Origin: Bacillota bacterium
Lineage (GTDB): Bacteria > Bacillota > Dethiobacteria > DTU022 > UBA8154
Direction: 5' to 3'
Assembly (NCBI GenBank): GCA_029778075.1
Contig: JAKORA010000031.1
Coordinates: 1 to 34,293, forward strand
Length of the DNA stretch: 34,293 bases
The position numbers were made by a program, and so were the translations under genes. Shown here piece by piece: positions 30,256 through 34,293 of the stretch. Each line of letters starts with the position of its first letter. Positions within the stretch are counted from its first letter, which is position 1. Under the pieces are notes generated by a model that had not been told where the DNA came from, searched no databases, and saw nothing but the letters and a program-made list of their open reading frames with translations.

Positions 30256-33024
30256 ATGAGCTTGAGAGCTACACTTATCGTTGTGATTATTATCACCCTG
30301 GGATTGGTGCTATGGGCTTCAGGTCTGTATACCGACCTGCTGTGGTTTGAAAATCTGGGTTACGGTGCTGTTTTCTGGAATGTTTTTCTATCCCAGTGGG
30401 CGGTGAGGCTGGCAGGCTGGCTGATCTTTTTTCTTTTCCTTTTCGTTAACCTCCTGTTTACGCGTCATGTCCTGGTAAATCTCCCCAACCTGGAGTTAAG
30501 AGAGAAAATTATCGGAACCTTCCTGGGAAGATATTTAACCCCCCGTAAAATTACGCTCTTTCTCTTTGCATCGAGCCTGTTTCTCTCCTTTCTCTTTTCT
30601 TCCTATACGGCAAACCTCTGGCTGGAAGCCCGTCAATTCATGCAGGGGGCAGAATTCGGGTTAATTGATCCCGTCTTTCATCGCGATGTCTCCTTTTATG
30701 TGTTCCAGCTTCCTTTCCTGCGTTCTATTTATGCTTTTTTACAGAGCATGGCCATCTTTACTATCATTTTAACCGGAATAGTGTACTTTGTCGCCAACCC
30801 CCCGGTTCAGGTCGGCAGGAGGGTCGTTTTTCTGCCTTACCATGGACAGGGACATCTCTCGCTGTTGCTGGCTTTTTCCTTCGCCTTAAAAGCCTGGGAT
30901 TATCGTTTAAAGATGTTCGAGCTGTTGCTCTCGCCGGGCGGGTCATTCTTTGGCCCGGGGTATATGGACTTAAAAGCCAAGCTGCCGGCGCTGTGGATTC
31001 TTTTGTTTATTGCACTGCTCATAACCGGACTGCTGGTTTTTAACATATTCCGCCGTCAGACCCGTCTGATCTTTATCGGTATCGGAACGCTGATTGCCGC
31101 TTCCATTATCGTAGGGAGCATCTTCCCTTCACTGGTCCAGCAATTCAGGGTGGACCCCAACGAGTTTGCTTTTGAACGCCCTTTTCTGGAGAACAACATC
31201 AGCTTTACCTTAAAAGCCTATAACCTGGATAAGGTTACAACGCAAAATTATGCCGGCCTTTCTCCGCTGGAGGTTGAAGACCTGGATGCTGCGGCGGGAA
31301 CAATTGAGAATGTGCGCCTCTGGGACTACCGTCCTCTGCTGCAGACATATAACCAGCTTCAGGGCATACGGCAGTATTACGAGTTTGTTGATGTCGATAC
31401 CGACCGTTATTACCTGGATGGGAAATACAGGCAGGTAATGCTTGCCGCCCGGGAGCTGAACCAGAGCCGCCTGGCCGAACAGGCCCGGACCTGGATCAAC
31501 CTCCGCCTGCAGTACACCCACAGCTACGGACTGACCATGAGTCCGGTAAATACCGTTACGAAGCAGGGCCTCCCCGAATTTGTCATAGGAGATATACCGC
31601 CTTTTGCTTTAGGCGGACTTAAAGTGGAAAGGCCGGAAATTTACTACGGGGAAATTAGCGGCAACTATGTAATTGTCAATACCAGGACGCCGGAGTTTAA
31701 CTATCCCCAGGGCGACGAAAATATTTACACGCATTATGAGGGAACAGGCGGTGTTCCTCTGAAGGGTATTGGGAGGAGACTTCTTTACGCCCTCAAGTTT
31801 TCTGATTATCGCATTCTTCTCTCCGGGGAGATAACAAATGAAAGCAGGATTATGTTTAACCGCAGCATCAGGGAAAGGGTTGCCAAAATAGCGCCGTTTT
31901 TGCGCTACGATGATGATCCTTACCTGGTGCTTTCCTCAGGCCGGCTTTACTGGATTTTGGACGCTTATACCGTCAGCAGGAGCTTTCCCTATGCCGAGCC
32001 CTTTGGCGGTATCAATTACATGCGCAACTCCGTCAAGGTCGTCGTGGATGCCTACAATGGCTCCGTTGATTTTTATATGGTCGATCCTGCTGATCCCGTT
32101 ATCTTAACATATGCCAAAATATTCCCGGGACTTTTCCAGACCCTGGAGGAGATGCCTGCCGAGTTATTTGCCCATATGCGTTATCCCGAGACCTTTTTGT
32201 CACTGCAGGCCCGTGTTTATGCCACTTATCATATGAGAGACCCCAAGGTATTTTATACCAGGGAAGACCTCTGGCGGATCCCCAACGAAAAGTACGCCGG
32301 TTCCTTTCAGCCCGTAGAGCCTTATTACACTATTTTACAGCTTCCCGGTGAAGAGGAGCCCGAGTTCGTCCTGATCATACCTTTTACACCGGCCCAGCGG
32401 GACAACATGGTCGCCTGGATGGCGGGGCGGTGCGACGGGGAAAATTACGGAGAACTGCTGGTTTACCTTTTCCCCAAAGACAGGGTTGTTTATGGACCTA
32501 TGCAAATCGAAACGCGCATTGACCAGGATACCCTTATATCCCAGCAGCTGAGCCTCTGGGATCAGAGGGGCTCCCGGGTTATCCGCGGCAATTTGCTGGT
32601 GCTGCCTGTTAATGAGTCAATTTTATATGTCGAGCCTGTCTTTCTCCAGGCAGAACAAAGCGAGCTGCCCGAACTGGTGCGTGTCATTGTCGCCTTCCAG
32701 GATGTGGTGGTCATGGAGCCTACTCTGGAGCAGGCCCTGCTCTCCGCCTTTGGGGTGACGGGAGCGCCTGCACCGGAAGGAGAAGAGCCTGACCGGCCGG
32801 TTGAGCCGGAACCCGGTGACACAGTGGAGCCGGAGCCAGGGTTGGAGCCACCGGCGACCGTTCCCGGGCTGGCGCAGCGCGCCCAGGAAGTTTTTCAGCA
32901 AGCCCAGGCAAGCCTTAAGAATGGTGATTGGGCCGGTTACGGGCAGCGGCTGCAGGAGCTGGAGCAGATCCTGGAAGAGTTGGTCAGGTTAAGCGGTGCT
33001 GCCGTGGAAGAAACAGAGCCCTGA
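30256..33024 (+). CDS. UPF0182 family integral membrane protein
   Basis: A 922-residue protein of the UPF0182 (COG1615) family, whose function is unknown. The N-terminal third has about seven membrane helices (for example residues 5-25, 45-70, 95-118, 160-180 and 245-270), starting with the family's [19 protein letters not shown] motif. A long extracytoplasmic domain follows ([20 protein letters not shown], then [20 protein letters not shown] and [19 protein letters not shown]), all typical. The last 90 residues have a Pro/Glu linker ([19 protein letters not shown]) and a coiled-coil-like [20 protein letters not shown], also seen in the family. The ATG lacks a close ribosome binding site; GGGAGG lies 35 nt upstream and no in-frame alternative start exists. 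A strong terminator follows. Confidence 0.93.
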   Translation: MSLRATLIVVIIITLGLVLWASGLYTDLLWFENLGYGAVFWNVFLSQWAVRLAGWLIFFLFLFVNLLFTRHVLVNLPNLELREKIIGTFLGRYLTPRKITLFLFASSLFLSFLFSSYTANLWLEARQFMQGAEFGLIDPVFHRDVSFYVFQLPFLRSIYAFLQSMAIFTIILTGIVYFVANPPVQVGRRVVFLPYHGQGHLSLLLAFSFALKAWDYRLKMFELLLSPGGSFFGPGYMDLKAKLPALWILLFIALLITGLLVFNIFRRQTRLIFIGIGTLIAASIIVGSIFPSLVQQFRVDPNEFAFERPFLENNISFTLKAYNLDKVTTQNYAGLSPLEVEDLDAAAGTIENVRLWDYRPLLQTYNQLQGIRQYYEFVDVDTDRYYLDGKYRQVMLAARELNQSRLAEQARTWINLRLQYTHSYGLTMSPVNTVTKQGLPEFVIGDIPPFALGGLKVERPEIYYGEISGNYVIVNTRTPEFNYPQGDENIYTHYEGTGGVPLKGIGRRLLYALKFSDYRILLSGEITNESRIMFNRSIRERVAKIAPFLRYDDDPYLVLSSGRLYWILDAYTVSRSFPYAEPFGGINYMRNSVKVVVDAYNGSVDFYMVDPADPVILTYAKIFPGLFQTLEEMPAELFAHMRYPETFLSLQARVYATYHMRDPKVFYTREDLWRIPNEKYAGSFQPVEPYYTILQLPGEEEPEFVLIIPFTPAQRDNMVAWMAGRCDGENYGELLVYLFPKDRVVYGPMQIETRIDQDTLISQQLSLWDQRGSRVIRGNLLVLPVNESILYVEPVFLQAEQSELPELVRVIVAFQDVVVMEPTLEQALLSAFGVTGAPAPEGEEPDRPVEPEPGDTVEPEPGLEPPATVPGLAQRAQEVFQQAQASLKNGDWAGYGQRLQELEQILEELVRLSGAAVEETEP

Positions 33025-33326
33025 TGCTTGTTATTATAGAGGAGGCTAAGATTACCATGCCATTCAACAAGAGATAAACTGCCTAAAAATAATAATACTT
33101 GCCTTTCCTCAAAATTGTTGAGGTGAGGGCAAGTATTTTTATTATAAAATTATAAAAGGAAGGTATCTCCGGCAGAAGATTATTGCCTTTCCGGGAAAAT
33201 AAGCATATGAAGTTTTTTCAGGAATGATTTTATTTCTGAAACATATTACTACCATAGAACGTCTAAAGAGTAGAGCTGTTAAGGGGCGGCTCTTTAAAAT
33301 ATTGACCTGGGAAGGGAAGATAAAGG
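33025..33326. other. Intergenic region, UPF0182 to FN3 gene
   Basis: 302 bp. It holds the terminator at 33094-33141, then an AT-rich stretch with weak inverted repeats, including AGAGC/GCTCT around 33273-33294 in the leader of the FN3 gene. No riboswitch class could be recognised, and no good promoter hexamers stand out. Confidence 0.5.
33094..33141 (+). terminator. Terminator after UPF0182 gene
   Basis: A long hairpin: AATACTTGCC pairs with GGCAAGTATT, then a small internal loop, then CCTCAA with TTGAGG around AATTG. It is followed by a T run. Confidence 0.88.
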
Positions 33327-34293
33327 ATGAAAAAAGTCAGTCTGCTGCTTGTACTTCTCCTGCTGTCCAATCTAGGGTTGGGGGCGATTATGGTACTGGC
33401 CGCCGGTACTCCTGCGGCACCCTCAAACTTAAACGCAGAAGCCGTATCGGGTTCGGAAATTAAATTAACATGGACCGATAAATCCGATAATGAAACGGGG
33501 TTTATAGTGGAAAGAGGTGTGTCGGAAGGCGGCCCTTACTCTGAACTTCCTGCTGTTGGTGCAAACGTGACGGAGTTAGTCGATACAGGGCTTAACCCGG
33601 ATACTACTTACTATTACAGGGTAAGGGCTTACAAGGCCGGTACACCGAATATATATTCAGAATACTCCGTTGTGGCCAGCGCCACTACTTTTCCGTTTCC
33701 TCCCTTTCCCCCAGAGAATCTGGTGGCAGCTGCTGTAACCGATGCACAAATTAACCTGTCATGGACGGATAAGTCCAATAATGAAAAAGGTTTTAAAATT
33801 GAGCGGAAGACCTCCACGACCGATTTTCAAGAAATTGCTGCTGTCGGGGGAGATATAACGGCGTATGCTGATACGGGCCTTGAGTCCGGCATTACCTACA
33901 CTTATAGAATAAGAGCTTATAATGATGGAGGACATTCGGCTTACTCCAACGAGGCCAAGGCCACGACGGGAGGTAAACCTTCGGCACCCACAAATCTTAA
34001 AGCTGTGGCAGCTTCCAGCTCGCAGATTAATTTAACATGGGTTGATACCTCTGATAACGAAAAGGGGTTCAAGATTGAGCGAAAAGCGGCGGGGGGTAGT
34101 TGGAAGGAGATCGCTGCCGACATCGGGAAAAATGTTGTTTCCTATTCTGATAAGGGGCTTTCCGCCGGCATTTACACTTACAGGATTAGGGCGTATAACG
34201 ACGCCGGGGATTCAGATTACAGTGCGGAGGCCAGTGCGGAAATCGGCGTTGTTCCTGCCGCGCCCTCCAACCTGTCGGCGGAGGTTGTGTCCA
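33327..34293 (+). CDS. Secreted fibronectin type III repeat protein, 3' end outside window
   Basis: The ATG at 33327 opens a frame that is still open at the window edge (322 codons). Residues 1-26 form a Sec signal peptide (MKKVSLLLVLLLLSNLG, with probable cleavage after VLAA). Three complete FN3 domains of about 92-97 residues follow, each starting [AP]P-NL-A and carrying the IxLxWxDxSxNExGFxIER, YxDTGL/YSDKGL and TYxYRIRAYN motifs; a fourth begins at 34260. Such arrays are spacers or binding modules in secreted polysaccharide-active or cell-wall proteins; the functional domain is presumably downstream. The ribosome binding site is AAGGGAAG, seven bases upstream. Confidence 0.9.
   Translation, partial: MKKVSLLLVLLLLSNLGLGAIMVLAAGTPAAPSNLNAEAVSGSEIKLTWTDKSDNETGFIVERGVSEGGPYSELPAVGANVTELVDTGLNPDTTYYYRVRAYKAGTPNIYSEYSVVASATTFPFPPFPPENLVAAAVTDAQINLSWTDKSNNEKGFKIERKTSTTDFQEIAAVGGDITAYADTGLESGITYTYRIRAYNDGGHSAYSNEAKATTGGKPSAPTNLKAVAASSSQINLTWVDTSDNEKGFKIERKAAGGSWKEIAADIGKNVVSYSDKGLSAGIYTYRIRAYNDAGDSDYSAEASAEIGVVPAAPSNLSAEVVS
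33420..34293 (+). repeat. FN3-coding tandem repeats
   Basis: Repeat units begin at 33420, 33711, 33987 and 34263, spacings of 291, 276 and 276 bp. Units 2 and 3 share near-identical coding of the NEKGFKIERK segment, pointing to fairly recent duplication. Confidence 0.8.

Noticed and set aside
33058-33078. Six-codon ORF with a good ribosome binding site after the UPF0182 gene
   Set aside because: MPFNKR is too short to separate from chance.
33224-33463. Plus-strand coding region of about 79 codons
   Set aside because: It overlaps the start of the FN3 protein in another frame; the FN3 frame has the signal peptide, ribosome binding site and repeats.
1-34293. CRISPR array
   Set aside because: No regularly spaced short repeats of 24-37 bp were seen; the only tandem repeats are the leuS-upstream pair and the FN3 coding units.

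Overview
The window looks like chromosome of an anaerobic, low-to-mid GC Firmicute (Bacillota) of the class Clostridia, perhaps a Peptococcaceae- or Syntrophomonadaceae-like lineage. The signs are strong purine-rich ribosome binding sites, frequent GTG and TTG starts, consensus sigma-A promoters, a B12-dependent (class II) ribonucleotide reductase, a 2[4Fe-4S] ferredoxin, a valS-folC pair, an ECF sigma factor with a zf-HC2 anti-sigma, and UPF0182 and ComEA proteins. No rRNA and no CRISPR array are present.

Layout. 1-987: 3' part of an MFS transporter, ending in a clear terminator. 1148-4968: two translationally coupled lipoprotein genes, a DUF3160 protein and a CapA-family protein. 5114-7273: a compact three-gene unit with two paralogous DUF1538 membrane proteins and a protein of two fused PII-like domains. 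This is the best candidate for an uncharacterised PII-gated membrane system. 7354-11475: promoter, valS and folC. 11553-11711: a small unlisted ORF on the minus strand. 11906-15701: a small HTH protein and class II ribonucleotide reductase, interrupted by a 416-residue intein with a LAGLIDADG endonuclease exactly before the radical cysteine. 15685-17229 (minus): apolipoprotein N-acyltransferase, overlapping the end of the reductase gene. 17489-17936: ferredoxin and tRNA-Ala(GGC), each with promoter and terminator.

From about 18.0 to 25.3 kb the sequence is AT-richer and holds broken genes: a DUF3795 stub, a 5'-deleted BlaR1/M56 sensor joined to its old promoter and operator-like dyad, an oxalate decarboxylase (bicupin) fragment, an IS21-type IstB remnant and an ABC ATPase cut off after Walker A. 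Two intact modules lie among them: a heterodimeric ABC exporter with one degenerate ATPase site, and an ECF sigma/anti-sigma pair. This reads as an accessory region of repeated insertion and decay between tRNA-Ala and leuS.

25541-34293 returns to core-like sequence: leuS, a convergent MBL-fold hydrolase, comEA, a large UPF0182 membrane protein with a strong terminator, and the start of a secreted fibronectin type III repeat protein that runs off the window.

Functional themes are tRNA charging (valS, leuS, tRNA-Ala), nucleotide and folate metabolism (nrdJ, folC), lipoproteins and their maturation (DUF3160, CapA, Lnt), and envelope or export functions. All calls come from reading the sequence; no database search was run.
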